A stretch of DNA of 64,000 nucleotides from Erythrobacter neustonensis (lineage in GTDB: Bacteria; Pseudomonadota; Alphaproteobacteria; Sphingomonadales; Sphingomonadaceae): the NCBI RefSeq assembly GCF_001663175.1, contig NZ_CP016033.1, forward strand, positions 2,356,001 through 2,420,000, written 5' to 3'. Positions 36,218 to 47,265 of this stretch are shown in pieces. The notes beneath the pieces were generated by a model. It made no database searches, was not told the origin of the DNA, and was given only the letters and a program-made list of their open reading frames with translations. Both the position numbers and the translations under genes were made by a program. Each line of letters opens with the position of its first letter. The first letter of the stretch is position 1.

Positions 36218-37012
36218 TCACGCGGTGATGAACTGCTCGGCAACGATGCGCTCCTCAAGGCTTTGTCCGGGGTCGAACAACAGGGTCAGATCATTGTCGT
36301 GTGCGATTTCGAGCCGCACTTCGGAAATGTCCCGCAGTTCCTTCTGATCCGCCACCGCAGCCACCGGGCGCTTGCCGGGGTCGAGCACGCGCAGCACGAT
36401 CTTCATCCGGTCGGGCAGGATCGCGCCGCGCCAGCGCCGGGGGCGGAACGGGCTGATCGGGGTGAGCGCGAGCATCTTGCTGTCGAGCGGCAGGATCGGC
36501 CCCTGCGCCGACAGGTTGTAGGCGGTGGAGCCTGCGGGCGTTGCCACCAGCACGCCGTCGCACACCAGTTCGCGGATCCGCACGCGGTCGCCTACGGTGA
36601 CTTCGATCTTGGCGGTCTGGCGGGTTTCGCGCAGCAGCGAGATCTCGTTGATTGCGTTGAGCACGTGGATCTGCCCGTCATGGGTGACTGCCTCCACCCG
36701 CAAGGGCGAAATCGTCCAGCGGCGCGCCTTGTTCACCCGTGTCGGCAATACCGCGCGCTTGTCGTAGCGATTCATCAGGAAACCGATCGTGCCGAGATTC
36801 ATGCCGTAAGCCGGGATCACGCGGCCCGCATCGAGCATCGCGTGAAGCACCTGCAGCATGTACCCATCGCCGCCCAGCACAACCACCGCATCGGCCTCGG
36901 CCAACGGCACCCAGTCACCTTGCGCGATGAGGGCGGCGTGCGCTTCCTGCGCGCGCTCGGTATCCGACGCGAGCAGTGCGAGGCGCTGATAGGTGTTGCC
37001 GTTGCTTGCCAT
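36218..37012 (-). CDS. nadK: NAD kinase
   Basis: Phosphorylates NAD to NADP. It has 264 residues from ATG 37012 (MASNGNTYQR). The signature VVVLGGDGYMLQVLH contains GGDG at 47-50, NLGTIGFLMN follows, and the substrate region LNAINEISLLR and DGVLVATPAGSTAYNLSAQGP are conserved. Length is normal for the proteobacterial enzyme. A GTG at 37030 in frame is less likely. Monocistronic between tRNA-Asn and a divergent EAL gene. Confidence 0.93.
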   Translation of the reverse strand: MASNGNTYQRLALLASDTERAQEAHAALIAQGDWVPLAEADAVVVLGGDGYMLQVLHAMLDAGRVIPAYGMNLGTIGFLMNRYDKRAVLPTRVNKARRWTISPLRVEAVTHDGQIHVLNAINEISLLRETRQTAKIEVTVGDRVRIRELVCDGVLVATPAGSTAYNLSAQGPILPLDSKMLALTPISPFRPRRWRGAILPDRMKIVLRVLDPGKRPVAAVADQKELRDISEVRLEIAHDNDLTLLFDPGQSLEERIVAEQFITA

Positions 37013-37169
37013 TCTCTCCCCTTCAGCCACCGCGACGCGATGGCCGATGTCGTCCCCGCAGGGACGCTAAGCGGTTGACCTGATGTGCCAGATTCGGGCG
37101 GATTGCAATTGATGCGCGCAGTGCAAGCCAGCAAAGGCTATGGTCGCGACAGGGCGCAGAGGAATCATC

Positions 37170-38003
37170 ATGGAAAAGGGCAGGACATCCTTGCGCGGGG
37201 CGCTGACACGCGGCCGGTTGCCGGGCGTGAGCGCGGGGGTGCTGGAGGCTGATCTGCTCTGCGCGCTCGACCGGCGCGAGATCGAGGTGCTGTTCCAGCC
37301 GCAATTTGCCTGCGCCAGCGGGGCGGTGGTGGGGGCCGAGGCGCTGGCGCGGTGGCGCCATCCGACGCTGGGCTCGATCGGCGCGCGCGATCTGTTTGCG
37401 GTGGCCGAACGCGCCGGGCTGGTCGCGCCGCTGTCGCGCCATGTGGTCGCCCGTGCGCTGGAAGATGCCGCGACCTGGCCCGAGGGGTTGACGCTGTCGC
37501 TCAACATCACGCCCGAAGAATTGGGTGATCCACGATTTGCCGCCGATTTTGCCGCACTGATCGGGCAATCCGAAATTGCGCCGGGCCGCCTCATGCTCGA
37601 AATCACCGAGGACGTGCTGCTGCGCAATCTGGCGCAGGCGGTCAGCGCGCTGAAGGCGCTGCGCGGCCTCGGCTTTCGCACCGCGCTCGACGATTTTGGT
37701 GCGGGCTTCTGCAACTTCCGTTACTTGCGCGAATTGCCGCTGGATGCGCTCAAGCTCGACAAGGCGATGGTCGAGGGTGTGCCCGCCGACGGCACCGCGC
37801 TGGCCGTGCTGCGCGCGATCATGGCGCTGGCGAGGGCATTGGGCCTTACGGTCTATGCCGAAGGGATCGAGGACGAGATCCAGCGCGCGGCGATCACGGC
37901 GGAGGGCTGCGATTACTGGCAGGGGTTCCTGCGCGCGCAGCCGATGCCGAGCGCCAATGTGCTCGCACTCGCGCGCACCGCACGCGGCATGGGGCACGGC
38001 TGA
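37170..38003 (+). CDS. Stand-alone EAL-domain c-di-GMP phosphodiesterase
   Basis: 277 residues with a single EAL domain and no GGDEF, PAS or membrane segment. Catalytic and metal residues are present: Glu57 (EAL), Asn112, Glu144, Asp174-Asp175, Lys195, Glu231 and Gln251 (YWQGF). Loop 6 reads DDFGAGFCN instead of the usual DDFGTGYSS, which may affect dimer activation. ATG 37170 has GAGGAA upstream; ATG 37140 is an alternative. It converges with the TonB-dependent receptor gene. Confidence 0.88.
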   Translation: MEKGRTSLRGALTRGRLPGVSAGVLEADLLCALDRREIEVLFQPQFACASGAVVGAEALARWRHPTLGSIGARDLFAVAERAGLVAPLSRHVVARALEDAATWPEGLTLSLNITPEELGDPRFAADFAALIGQSEIAPGRLMLEITEDVLLRNLAQAVSALKALRGLGFRTALDDFGAGFCNFRYLRELPLDALKLDKAMVEGVPADGTALAVLRAIMALARALGLTVYAEGIEDEIQRAAITAEGCDYWQGFLRAQPMPSANVLALARTARGMGHG

Positions 38004-38011
38004 CAGACGCG

Positions 38012-38043
38012 TCGCGGCGGACGGGACCAGACCCACCCGCCGC
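38012..38043. terminator. Imperfect GC-rich hairpin between convergent genes
   Basis: GCGGCGG (38014-38020) pairs with CCGCCGC (38037-38043), then a small internal loop and GGG/CCC. No T-run. Its place in the 53-bp gap between convergent stops suggests a transcription block in either direction, with weak support. Confidence 0.35.
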
Positions 38044-38056
38044 CACGGCGCCGTTG

Positions 38057-40462
38057 TCAGAACGTCTGACGCGCAGTGATGCCGAATGTGCGGGGCTGGC
38101 CGATATTGTAGCCCAGCCGCGCCCGGCCGCCGCGTTCACGATCGAACGAGAGCAGCGGATTTTCGTCGAACAGGTTGTTGACGTAGGCGGTGAACGACAA
38201 TCCGCTGTCGAGCTCGACCCCGGCGCTGAGGTTTACCAGCTGATAGTCGGGCAGCAGCAGATCGACCGTGGTCGCCGCCGTGGCCGGCGCGCCGCCGAAG
38301 GGCAGGCCGTGGACGAAGGTGCGCGGGTTGTTTTCCTGATCCGACGGCTGCGTGTAGCGCGAGCCGACATGCTGCACCGATCCGTTGACGAACGCGGTCG
38401 CGCTGTCACCCATATCCCATTCGTAGCTCGTGCTCGCCGAGAACTGGAACTCGGGCACCGAGGGGAGGCGATTGCCATCGCGGATCCCCGTCGCAGTCGC
38501 CAGCGCGCCCGGGAGCGTGCTGTTGAATTCGGACTTCACGTAGCTGCCCGACAGGTTGAAGTTGAGCCCCGGTGACGGTTCGAAGCCGATTTCGGCCTCG
38601 ACCCCGGCCGCAAAGGCTTCGGGCACGTTGAACACGATCCGTGACGAGCAGCTGCCCGCATCGAGCGTGACCTGCAGATTGCTGATGTCGTTATAGAACG
38701 CCGCCGCGTTGAAGGTGAAGCCGCTGCCTTGCGTCTTCACGCCCAACTCGTAGTTCCACAGCTTCTCGTCGCCGTAATCCTGGAAGCCGCCGAACAGCGC
38801 CAGATCGGTCGCGTTGCACAGCGGGGTGTTGAGCGGATCGTTGACCCCGCCCAGCCGGAAGCCCTGAGCGGCCTGCGCGTTGACGGTGACATTGTCGCTC
38901 GCCTTGTAGCTGAGCAGGAAGCGCGGCGTGACGCCGTTCGATGCGGTGCGATCGACCACGCCGGCATCGCCGTTGGCGAACAACCCGCCGGTGGTGATGG
39001 TGCGGGTTTCCTCGAAGTCGTAATAGCGCCCGCCAGCCGTAAAGGTCAGGCTGTCGGTGATTTCGTAGCTCGCCTCGCCGAAGACAGCGAATTGCTCGAT
39101 ATCGAACGGCAGATCGGAATTGAACGGCGAGTTGGCCGGGAACCCGTTTGCCACCGCCGCCGAGGTGCCTGCGCCCAGGGTAGCATCGGTGAAGGCATCA
39201 TAGCCCGGGGTGGGCAGGCGCTGGCGGTAGTCGCGCTTCACGTCGGAATAGAACGCGCCAATCAGCCACTGGAACGGGCCGTCGTAATCCGAAGCAAACC
39301 GCAGCTCCTGCGTGAAGGTCTGGAGGTCGGTCGTGTCGCGCAGGTTCGACGGCAGCAGCACGGCGGCATCGGGGAATTCCAGATCGACCGACACCGAGCC
39401 CGTCAGCGCGCTGGCATCACGGCTGACGAGGATGTCGCGGTTGATATAGGACGTGACGGAGGTGAGCTCGTGTTCGCCCACGCCGATATTGACCGTGAGG
39501 TCGGCGATGAAGGTTTCATCCTCGAAGCGTTCGGGCAGCAAGAGATATTGCTCGCGCTCGCCCAGTTGCACCGCCGGCCGGGTGGTGGTGAACCGGTTGG
39601 CGAAAAGGTTGAAGATTTCCTGCCGGTTGAACCCGTTCGCCTTGATCTTCTGATAGATCACGCGCGGGGTGATCGACAGCGTGTCGGTGGGCGCGAAGGT
39701 CAGCGCGAGGCGACCGCCGTAACGCTCGCCATCGTTGACGTTCTCGCCACCGCCCGGACCCTGCGCATCGATAAACCCGGCATAGCGGGTGTAATAGCCT
39801 ACCGCGCGGATTGCAGCATTATCGCCCAGCGGCACATTGATCGCGCCTTTCAGGTGGCCCCCCATATTGCCGCCGTCGATCAGGTTGATGTTGGCTTCGA
39901 CCTGCCCTTCGCTGACGCCCAGCGTCGGCTGATTGGTGATGTAACGGATCGTGCCGCCGACCGAGCCCGAGCCGAACAGCGTGCCCTGCGGCCCGCGCAA
40001 CGTCTCGACGCGATTCAGATCGAACAGGTCGATATCGGGGGTGAACAGCGAAAGCGAAATCACCGATTCGTCGAGATAGACGCCGACCTGTTCCTTCACG
40101 CCCGGCTGATCGCGCACGACCTGGCCTGCCGAAATCCCGCGCACCGAAACCTGGCTTTGGCCCGGCCCCAAATTCTGGATCGTCAGGCCGGCGACATTGC
40201 GCGACAGGTCTTCGAGCGTCACCGCACCCGAGCGCTGGATGTCCTCCTGCGTCTGCGCGTTGATCGAGAAAGGCACGTCCTGGATCGTGGTATCGCGTTT
40301 GGTCGCGGACACGATGATGACGTTGCCGTCATAGGCTTCCGTTTCCTGCGCCGCGGTTGCCGCGGCATCCTGCGCAGCGGCGGGTGCGCCGACAAGCACG
40401 GCAGCCGCGCCAGCCAGCAGAATGGCGCGCCGAAGGTGGCGGTGATCGACCGATTTCATCAT
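38057..40462 (-). CDS. TonB-dependent outer-membrane receptor
   Basis: 801 residues. A signal peptide (RAILLAGAAAVLVGAPAAAQ) precedes a short N-terminal extension. Then comes the plug domain: VIIVSATKRDTTIQDVPFSINAQTQ, GLTIQNLG, VSVRGIS, and DLNRVETLRGPQGTLFGSGSVGGTIRYITN. A beta-barrel follows with alternating aromatic strands, and the protein ends in Phe (TARQTF), the outer-membrane assembly signal. It is of the type abundant in sphingomonads for siderophores or plant and algal compounds; the substrate is not deducible. Minus-strand leader 40463-40560 has TTGCCT/TAAACT promoter-like hexamers and a CAGAG/CTCTG dyad. Confidence 0.93.
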   Translation of the reverse strand: MMKSVDHRHLRRAILLAGAAAVLVGAPAAAQDAAATAAQETEAYDGNVIIVSATKRDTTIQDVPFSINAQTQEDIQRSGAVTLEDLSRNVAGLTIQNLGPGQSQVSVRGISAGQVVRDQPGVKEQVGVYLDESVISLSLFTPDIDLFDLNRVETLRGPQGTLFGSGSVGGTIRYITNQPTLGVSEGQVEANINLIDGGNMGGHLKGAINVPLGDNAAIRAVGYYTRYAGFIDAQGPGGGENVNDGERYGGRLALTFAPTDTLSITPRVIYQKIKANGFNRQEIFNLFANRFTTTRPAVQLGEREQYLLLPERFEDETFIADLTVNIGVGEHELTSVTSYINRDILVSRDASALTGSVSVDLEFPDAAVLLPSNLRDTTDLQTFTQELRFASDYDGPFQWLIGAFYSDVKRDYRQRLPTPGYDAFTDATLGAGTSAAVANGFPANSPFNSDLPFDIEQFAVFGEASYEITDSLTFTAGGRYYDFEETRTITTGGLFANGDAGVVDRTASNGVTPRFLLSYKASDNVTVNAQAAQGFRLGGVNDPLNTPLCNATDLALFGGFQDYGDEKLWNYELGVKTQGSGFTFNAAAFYNDISNLQVTLDAGSCSSRIVFNVPEAFAAGVEAEIGFEPSPGLNFNLSGSYVKSEFNSTLPGALATATGIRDGNRLPSVPEFQFSASTSYEWDMGDSATAFVNGSVQHVGSRYTQPSDQENNPRTFVHGLPFGGAPATAATTVDLLLPDYQLVNLSAGVELDSGLSFTAYVNNLFDENPLLSFDRERGGRARLGYNIGQPRTFGITARQTF

Positions 40463-40614
40463 GTGAGTGCCCTCTCAATCCAGAGTTTAGTCTCTGATAT
40501 TTGTAAGAGGCAAAAGGTGTCACACCGATCTGGGCACAGCAAGCGAGACCAATCCGCGGGCGCGATTGGCAGTGCCGCTTGTGGCCTTTGCGCACCACCA
40601 CGGCTGGTGCGCCG

Positions 40615-43600
40615 CTAGGCGGCCTTCTTCGCCTTGGCGGCCCGTTTCACGATCCCGGACAAGCCCTTGGTCAGCTGGAACAGCCCGTTCAACCGGCTGA
40701 GCGGATCGCCCCATGCGCGGTTGATCACCAGTTTCATGTCGGGGCGCAGCTTGGCAGTATCCTTGCCGCCGTCGTTGAGCCGCGCGACATAGGCGATCAG
40801 GCCCGCCGGATCGGGGAAGTCGTCATTGTGGAACGTCACGAGCGTCCCGCGCGCGCCGACATCGATCTTGGCGATGCAGGCCTCGATCGCCTGATGCTTG
40901 ATCTCGATCAGGCGGATGAGGTTCTTGGTCGGCTGCGGCAGATCGCCGAAGCGGTCGATCATTTCGGCGGCAAGGCTTTCGATCTCGTGCTGCCCGTCGG
41001 CCTGGTTCAATCGGCGATAAAGCGCCATGCGGACCGCCAGATCGGGGACGTAATCTTCCGGGATCATGATCGGCGCATCGACGGTGATCTGCGGGGAAAC
41101 CTTGTCGCGCGGACGCTCCAGACCCATCTCGCCCGCCTTCGCTGCCAGGATCGCTTCCTCCAGCATCGCCTGATACAATTCGAAGCCGACCTCGCGGATG
41201 TGGCCCGATTGCTCGTCGCCCAGGAGGTTGCCCGCGCCGCGAATGTCGAGATCGTGGCTGGCGAGCTGGAAGCCGGCGCCCAGCGTATCGAGATCGCCCA
41301 GCACCTTCAGCCGCTTTTGCGCGACTTCGGACAGCGCCACGCCGGCCTCGTGCGTCAGATAGGCATAGGCGCGCAGCTTTGCCCGGCCCACGCGTCCGCG
41401 CAGCTGGTAGAGCTGGGCAAGACCGAAGCGGTCGGCGCGGTGAATGATGATCGTGTTGGCGCTCGGGATGTCGAGCCCGCTTTCGACGATCGTGGTCGAC
41501 AGCAGCACATCATACTTGCGGTCGTAGAACGCGCCCATGCGCTCCTCGACTTCGCCCGGTGCCATCTGGCCGTGGGCCGACACGGTCTTCACCTCGGGCA
41601 CGTTTTCGCGCAGCCAGTCCTCGATCACCGCCATGTCGGAAATGCGCGGCACGACGATGAAGCTTTGACCGCCGCGGTGATGCTCGCGCAGCAGCGCCTC
41701 GCGCATCACCATGTCGTCCCATTCCATCACATAGGTCCGCACCGCGAGGCGGTCGACCGGTGGGGTCTGGATCGTGCTGAGTTCGCGCAGGCCGCTCATC
41801 GCCATCTGCAGCGTGCGCGGGATCGGTGTGGCGGTGAGGGTGAGCACGTGAACATCGGCGCGCAGCTGTTTCAGCTTTTCCTTGTGCGTGACACCGAAGC
41901 GCTGCTCCTCGTCGACGATCACGAGGCCCAGGTTTTTGAACTTGGTGTTCTTCGACAGGATCGCGTGGGTGCCCACCACAAGGTCGATCTGGCCATTGGC
42001 AAGGCCCTCGCGCGTTTCGGCCGCTTCCTTGGCGGTGACGAGGCGCGACAGGCGCCCGACCTGCAAGGGGAAGCCGGCAAAGCGTTCGGCAAAGTTCTGG
42101 TAGTGCTGGCGGGCAAGCAACGTGGTGGGCGCGACGATCGCGACCTGCTGGCCGTTCATCGCGGCAACGAAGGCGGCACGCAGCGCCACCTCGGTCTTGC
42201 CGAAACCGACATCGCCGCACACCAGCCGGTCCATCGGCCGCCCGCTTTCCAGATCGCCCAGCACATCGGCGATGGCGCGTTCCTGATCCTCGGTTTCCGA
42301 CCACGGGAAGCGATCGGTGAATTGGCCGAGCGTGGCCGGATCGGCGGGGAGGGCAGGGGCCTGCCGCAGCGCGCGCGCGGCGGCGACCTGCATCAACTCG
42401 CCCGCGATCGCGGTAATCCGCTCCTTGAGGCGCGCGCGGCGGCGCTGCCATGCCTCGCCGCCCAGCTTGTCGAGCGCGACGACCTGATCGGACGAGCCAT
42501 AGCGGGTGAGAACGTCGATATTCTCGACCGGGATGAACAGCTTGTCGCCGCCCGAATATTCGAGCGCGACGCAATCATGTTTGCTCTTGCCGACGGGAAT
42601 CGCCTCAAGCCCGAGATAGCGCCCGATCCCGTGTTCGACATGAACCACCAGATCGCCCTGGCTGAGCGCCTGAAGCTCGGCGAGGAAGGCATCGGCATCC
42701 TTGCGCTTCTTCTTGCGGCGCACGAGGCGGTCGCCGAGAATGTCGGCTTCGGTCAGGATTTCGAGGGCATCGCTCGCAAACCCGGTCTCGAGCGGCAGAA
42801 CGACCACTGCGGTCGTGCCTTTCGCGGCAAGGCCCAGCGCCTGCTGCCAGCTTTCGGCAAGCGCCGTGGGCGCGCCTGCTTCGTCGATGATCGCCGCGAT
42901 GCGCCGTGCGCTGCCGGTCGAATAGGCCGCGACCAGCGACTTGCGCGAAGACTTGGCGACCTTCTTCAGGTGCGCAGCCGCAGCCTCGTAGACATTCTCG
43001 CCGCGCCCGCGTTCGGGCGAGAAGTCGCGTGCAGAACGGAACCCGAAGTCGACTACGCCCGCAGTTTCTTCCGAGGCGAAGCCGGTTGCGCGGTGGGCGG
43101 GCATTCCGGCCAGGGCCGCATCGAATTCGGCGCGTGACAGATACAGCGCATCGGGCGCCAGCGGGCGGTAGCTGCCCTTCTTCTCACCCGCGATCCGTCC
43201 ACGCTGATCGTGGTAGTCGCGGATGTCGGTCAACCGCTCATCGGCTGCGCCGAGCGCGCCCTGATCGATAACGACGACATCGTCCTTGCCCAGATGATCG
43301 AACAGGGTTGCAAGCTTGGTCTCAAACAGCGGAAGCCAGTGCTCCATCCCCGCCAGCCGGCGTCCCTCGGAGACAGCCTCGTAAAGCGGGTCCTGTGTCG
43401 CGTTGGCGCCGAACAATTCGCGGTAACGGCTGCGGAACCGCTTGATGCTGTCCTCGTCAAGTAGGGCTTCGGAAGCGGGCAGCAGCAGGTGGCTGTCGAT
43501 CCGCTCGACCGTGCGCTGCGTGGCGGGGTCGAACAGGCGCAGCGATTCGAGCTCGTCACCGAAGAAATCGAGCCGCAGGCCGCTTTCGAGCGAGGAGGGG

Positions 43601-44115
43601 AAGATATCGACGATCGACCCTCGCACCGCGAACTCGCCGTGATCGATCACGGTGTCGGTGCGGCTGTAACCCTGCCGCACCAGCAGCGCGGCAAGGCTTT
43701 CGTGCCCGATCTGCGTGCCCACCCTGAACTCGCGCACGCTCTCGCGCACCCGGAACGGCGTCAGCACGCGTTGCAGCACGGCATTCACTGTGGTCACCAG
43801 CAATTGCTGCTGTTTGCCGGGAGATTGCAGCTTGTGGAGCGCCGCCAGCCGTTCGGCGCTGATCGACAGCGCGGGGCTGGCGCGGTCATAGGGGAGACAA
43901 TCCCACGCCGGGAAGGTCACCACCTCGACCTCGGGCGCGAAGAACCGGGCGGCTTCGGCAGCGGCGCGCATCGCGGCATCGTCGGGCGCGATGAACACCG
44001 CGCGCCGCTTCGCCGCGCGCGCCAGATCGGCCAGCACCATCGGCAGGCTGCCACGCGGCAGCGACGCAAGGGTCAGCGGTTCGCGGGCGGCCAGAATGCG
44101 GTTGAGGTCGGGCAT
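40615..44115 (-). CDS. mfd: Transcription-repair coupling factor Mfd
   Basis: Removes stalled RNA polymerase and recruits UvrA to the lesion. It has 1166 residues. The N-terminal UvrB-homology region (to about 350) includes [21 protein letters not shown]. The RNA-polymerase-interaction domain ([18 protein letters not shown]) is near 485-505, and the RecG-like translocase has Walker [10 protein letters not shown] near 630 and DEEQ near 735 ([11 protein letters not shown]). The TRG motif region and C-terminal domain follow, ending [10 protein letters not shown]. It lies 168 bases after sdhE on the same strand. Confidence 0.96.
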   Translation of the reverse strand: MPDLNRILAAREPLTLASLPRGSLPMVLADLARAAKRRAVFIAPDDAAMRAAAEAARFFAPEVEVVTFPAWDCLPYDRASPALSISAERLAALHKLQSPGKQQQLLVTTVNAVLQRVLTPFRVRESVREFRVGTQIGHESLAALLVRQGYSRTDTVIDHGEFAVRGSIVDIFPSSLESGLRLDFFGDELESLRLFDPATQRTVERIDSHLLLPASEALLDEDSIKRFRSRYRELFGANATQDPLYEAVSEGRRLAGMEHWLPLFETKLATLFDHLGKDDVVVIDQGALGAADERLTDIRDYHDQRGRIAGEKKGSYRPLAPDALYLSRAEFDAALAGMPAHRATGFASEETAGVVDFGFRSARDFSPERGRGENVYEAAAAHLKKVAKSSRKSLVAAYSTGSARRIAAIIDEAGAPTALAESWQQALGLAAKGTTAVVVLPLETGFASDALEILTEADILGDRLVRRKKKRKDADAFLAELQALSQGDLVVHVEHGIGRYLGLEAIPVGKSKHDCVALEYSGGDKLFIPVENIDVLTRYGSSDQVVALDKLGGEAWQRRRARLKERITAIAGELMQVAAARALRQAPALPADPATLGQFTDRFPWSETEDQERAIADVLGDLESGRPMDRLVCGDVGFGKTEVALRAAFVAAMNGQQVAIVAPTTLLARQHYQNFAERFAGFPLQVGRLSRLVTAKEAAETREGLANGQIDLVVGTHAILSKNTKFKNLGLVIVDEEQRFGVTHKEKLKQLRADVHVLTLTATPIPRTLQMAMSGLRELSTIQTPPVDRLAVRTYVMEWDDMVMREALLREHHRGGQSFIVVPRISDMAVIEDWLRENVPEVKTVSAHGQMAPGEVEERMGAFYDRKYDVLLSTTIVESGLDIPSANTIIIHRADRFGLAQLYQLRGRVGRAKLRAYAYLTHEAGVALSEVAQKRLKVLGDLDTLGAGFQLASHDLDIRGAGNLLGDEQSGHIREVGFELYQAMLEEAILAAKAGEMGLERPRDKVSPQITVDAPIMIPEDYVPDLAVRMALYRRLNQADGQHEIESLAAEMIDRFGDLPQPTKNLIRLIEIKHQAIEACIAKIDVGARGTLVTFHNDDFPDPAGLIAYVARLNDGGKDTAKLRPDMKLVINRAWGDPLSRLNGLFQLTKGLSGIVKRAAKAKKAA

Positions 44116-44283
44116 AAGATCACTTCACTCGAAGCCGGAACAGGGACGCAGATTTCCCTCCGGCGCAGGCGCGCAGAAAGGTGTGTTGCAGAGCGCATCG
44201 CGCACAGGCCTAACAGCCGCGCTGGCGCTTTCGTTCCAGCCTTTATCCGCGGCGCCGCACCTTGTCGAACCCGCGCGCGCAGG

Positions 44284-44562
44284 TCAGCGCGGAATATCGA
44301 CGTAATCGAGCCGCTGCATCGCGGTCAGCAAGTCGCCTGCGATCGCGGGCGGCGGCGGCTGCGTGCCCAGCGCCCACGCCATGACATCGACATCGTCTTC
44401 GTCGAGCAGCGCTTCGAACCATTGCAGCTCCGCCTCGCCCCATGCACCGTGATAGCGATCGAAGAACCCGCCGATCATGTAATCGGCCTCACGCGTGCCG
44501 CGGTGCCAGGCGCGGAACTTGGCCCGGGCGAGACGTTGTTCGAAGGGGGGCGTTTGGGTCAT
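44284..44562 (-). CDS. sdhE: Succinate dehydrogenase assembly factor SdhE
   Basis: Helps attach FAD to the flavoprotein subunit SdhA. It has 92 residues from ATG 44562; AGGTGA lies upstream, and a GTG three codons earlier is possible. The conserved segment AWHRGTREADYMIGGFFDRY includes the RGxxE flavinylation motif, and FEALLDEDDVDVMAW is also typical. Position between divergent recG and downstream mfd is standard in alphaproteobacteria. Confidence 0.92.
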   Translation of the reverse strand: MTQTPPFEQRLARAKFRAWHRGTREADYMIGGFFDRYHGAWGEAELQWFEALLDEDDVDVMAWALGTQPPPPAIAGDLLTAMQRLDYVDIPR

Positions 44563-44635
44563 GAAAATCACCTAGCCACAGCTGCCGGACGCTTCAACTC
44601 GCAATCATGCAAGCACGGTGTTAGCGAGAGCGGCA

Positions 44636-46711
44636 ATGCGCCCCGAGGCCCTCAATCCGCTGTTCGCTCAGGTCGAAATGCTCGAAGGCGTCGGCCCCAA
44701 GCTGATGAAGCCGCTCGAAAAACTGGGCCTGACCCGGATCAAGGATGTCGCCTATCATCTGCCCGAACGCTTCGTCAGCCGGCGGGCGGTGGCCGATCTT
44801 GATTCGGCGAGCGAAGGCGAACAGGTGGTGATCGCGCTGACCGCGATCGAACACCGCGCCCCGCGCGCTGGCAGCCGTGGTCCGTATCGTGTCCTCGCGC
44901 AGGACGATGCGGGCAATATCTGCGCGCTGACATGGTTCGGCAGGGCAGCCTTCAGCGGCAAGAAGCTGGTTCCGGTGGGCGAGAAACGCTGGGTCGCCGG
45001 GCGGCTCGACCGTTATGGCGACATGCTCCAGATCGTCCATCCCGACCACATCGAAACCGAAAGCGCGGCGCACATGGCGCGGCTTTCGGAACCCGTTTAC
45101 CGCCTGTCCGACGGGCTGACCCAGCCGCGCATCGCCGACTTTGCGCGACAAGCGCTTGGGCGCGTGCCCGATCTGCCCGAGTGGATCGAACCCGGACAGC
45201 TCGAGCGCGCAGGCTGGCCCGCATGGCGCGAGGCCCTGCGGCTGGCGCACGAAAGCACCGATCCCAAGGCGCGCGACCGGCTCGCCTATGACGAATTGCT
45301 GGCGAACAGCCTCGCGCTGCTGCTGGTCAAGGCCGATGGCCGCCGCCGCCGGGGGCAGGCGCTGGTGGGTGACGGTGCCCTGCGCGCAAAGCTGCAACTG
45401 CCTTTCGCGCTGACCGGCGCACAGGCGCGTTCGATTGCCGAGATTGCCGGTGACATGGCGCAGGAAGCTCCGATGCTGCGGCTGCTGCAAGGCGATGTCG
45501 GCGCGGGCAAGACCGTCGTCGCGCTCAACGCAATGCTCATCGCGGTCGAGGCGGGCAAGCAGGCGGCGCTGCTGGCACCGACCGAGATCCTCGCGCGCCA
45601 GCACTTCGAAACGCTGCGCAAGATGCTCGGGCCAACGGGCGCCGAAATTGCGCTGCTCACGGGGCGCGCCAAGGGGCGCGAGCGCGAGAGTATTCTGATG
45701 GGCCTGCTCGACGGGTCGATCCAGATGCTCGTCGGCACGCATGCGATCTTTCAGGACACGGTCAATTACCGCGATCTGGGGCTGGTGGTGATCGACGAGC
45801 AGCACCGTTTCGGTGTGGCGCAGCGGCTCGCGCTGGCGGCAAAGGGTCGCCGCGCCCCGCACACGCTGGCGATGACCGCGACCCCGATCCCGCGCTCGCT
45901 GACGCTGGCGCAATATGGCGAGATGGATGTCAGCCGGCTCGACGAGCTTCCCCCGGGGCGGCAGGCGATCGACACCCGCGTGGTGGCGATCGAGCGCGAA
46001 GGCGAGGTGATCGAAGGCGTCGCGCGGCATATCGCGGGCGGTCAGCAGGCCTATTGGGTGTGCCCGATGGTGCGCGAGGCCGACGGCGCGCCCGATATGG
46101 CCGACATCGCCGCGGCCGAAGCGCGTTATGCCAGTCTGAAGGAGCGGTTTGGCGAAGCGGTGGTGCTGGTCCACGGGCAATTGCGGCCCGAGGTCAAAGA
46201 CGCCGCGATGGAGCGGTTTGCCAGCGGCGAAGCCCGCTTGCTGGTCGCGACCACAGTGATCGAGGTGGGGGTCGATGTGCCCTCGGCAACGCTGATGGTG
46301 ATCGAGCAGGCCGAGCGCTTCGGCCTTGCGCAGCTGCACCAGTTACGCGGGCGCGTAGGGCGGGGCTCGGAGAAGTCGACCTGTCTGCTGCTGCGCGGGG
46401 CGGCGTTGTCGGAGACAGGCCGCGCGCGGCTGGCCTTGATGCGCGAGACGCAGGACGGGTTCCGGATCGCCGAGGAAGACCTGACGCTTCGGGGCGGGGG
46501 CGAACTGCTCGGCACGCGGCAATCGGGCGAAGCAGGGTTCCGGATCGCCGATCTGGAACAGACCCAGCGTCTGCTGCCCATCGCGCATTCCGATGCACGC
46601 CTGCTGATGGAGCGTGACGGCGGCCTTACCAGCCCGCGCGGTGAAGCGGCACGGATCCTGCTCTATCTGTTCGAGCGCGACTGGGGCGTTCAGCTGCTGC
46701 GCGGCGGTTAG
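44636..46711 (+). CDS. recG: ATP-dependent DNA helicase RecG
   Basis: Reverses stalled replication forks and branch-migrates junctions. It has 691 residues from ATG 44636 (MRPEALNPLF). The N-terminal wedge/OB domain contains GVGPKLMKPLEKLGL and DVAYHLPERFVSRR. Walker A LLQGDVGAGKTVVAL is near 288, DEQH near 386 (VIDEQHRFGVAQR), MTATPIPRSLTLAQYG follows, and the VIEVGVDVP and [12 protein letters not shown] motifs close helicase domain 2. It diverges from sdhE with a 73-bp shared upstream region. Confidence 0.96.
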   Translation: MRPEALNPLFAQVEMLEGVGPKLMKPLEKLGLTRIKDVAYHLPERFVSRRAVADLDSASEGEQVVIALTAIEHRAPRAGSRGPYRVLAQDDAGNICALTWFGRAAFSGKKLVPVGEKRWVAGRLDRYGDMLQIVHPDHIETESAAHMARLSEPVYRLSDGLTQPRIADFARQALGRVPDLPEWIEPGQLERAGWPAWREALRLAHESTDPKARDRLAYDELLANSLALLLVKADGRRRRGQALVGDGALRAKLQLPFALTGAQARSIAEIAGDMAQEAPMLRLLQGDVGAGKTVVALNAMLIAVEAGKQAALLAPTEILARQHFETLRKMLGPTGAEIALLTGRAKGRERESILMGLLDGSIQMLVGTHAIFQDTVNYRDLGLVVIDEQHRFGVAQRLALAAKGRRAPHTLAMTATPIPRSLTLAQYGEMDVSRLDELPPGRQAIDTRVVAIEREGEVIEGVARHIAGGQQAYWVCPMVREADGAPDMADIAAAEARYASLKERFGEAVVLVHGQLRPEVKDAAMERFASGEARLLVATTVIEVGVDVPSATLMVIEQAERFGLAQLHQLRGRVGRGSEKSTCLLLRGAALSETGRARLALMRETQDGFRIAEEDLTLRGGGELLGTRQSGEAGFRIADLEQTQRLLPIAHSDARLLMERDGGLTSPRGEAARILLYLFERDWGVQLLRGG

Positions 46712-46712
46712 T

Positions 46713-47216
46713 TCAGACCGGCTGCCGCAGCGCGGATTCGCTTGCCAGCCGGTCGGCCCAAGCCCGCGTTCCGAGCACGATGTCTGCCCACGCTTTCTCG
46801 AAGGCCGCCGCATCGCCATAGTAGGGATCGGCCACGGGTTGTCCTCGGCACCCGTCGACCGCATCCATCAGCATCGCCAGCCGCGCCGTCCCATCACGCG
46901 GGGCCTTGCTGCGCAAGCCTTCGAGGTTGGCGCGGTCAAGCGCGATGATGTGGGTGAAGCGGTAGAAATCGTCGCGTTCCACCTGCCGTGCCTGCTGGCC
47001 GGAAATGTCGATCCCGTTCCGGCCCGCAACCGCCACCGCGCGCGGATCGGGCGCGTGGCCGATGTGGTAGGAAGCGGTTCCCGCCGAATCGACCATCACC
47101 TCCAGCCCGCGCGTTGCCACAGCGGCGCGGAACGCGCCTTCGGCCATCGGTGACCGGCAGATATTGCCGAGACACACGAACAGCACGCCGATCTTATGTT
47201 GAGCCCCCCCATGCAT
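46713..47216 (-). CDS. Low-molecular-weight protein tyrosine phosphatase
   Basis: 167 residues. The P-loop is VLFVCLGNICRSPMAE with catalytic Cys15 and Arg21 (C-x5-R), and the general acid Asp130 lies in DPYYGD. Family members dephosphorylate bacterial tyrosine kinases in capsule or exopolysaccharide control, or arsenate-like substrates; no capsule genes are nearby. ATG 47216 is used, with a weak ribosome binding site. Stops of this gene and recG are one base apart on opposite strands. Confidence 0.92.
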   Translation of the reverse strand: MHGGAQHKIGVLFVCLGNICRSPMAEGAFRAAVATRGLEVMVDSAGTASYHIGHAPDPRAVAVAGRNGIDISGQQARQVERDDFYRFTHIIALDRANLEGLRSKAPRDGTARLAMLMDAVDGCRGQPVADPYYGDAAAFEKAWADIVLGTRAWADRLASESALRQPV

Positions 47217-47265
47217 CGGGGTCGCCTATAACAAACAAACTCGGGTGTCCACACGCTATCATGTT

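Noticed and set aside
38057..40462. Part of a dedicated uptake locus for a known substrate
   Set aside because: No transporter, enzyme or regulator genes for a substrate flank the receptor, so no substrate was assigned.
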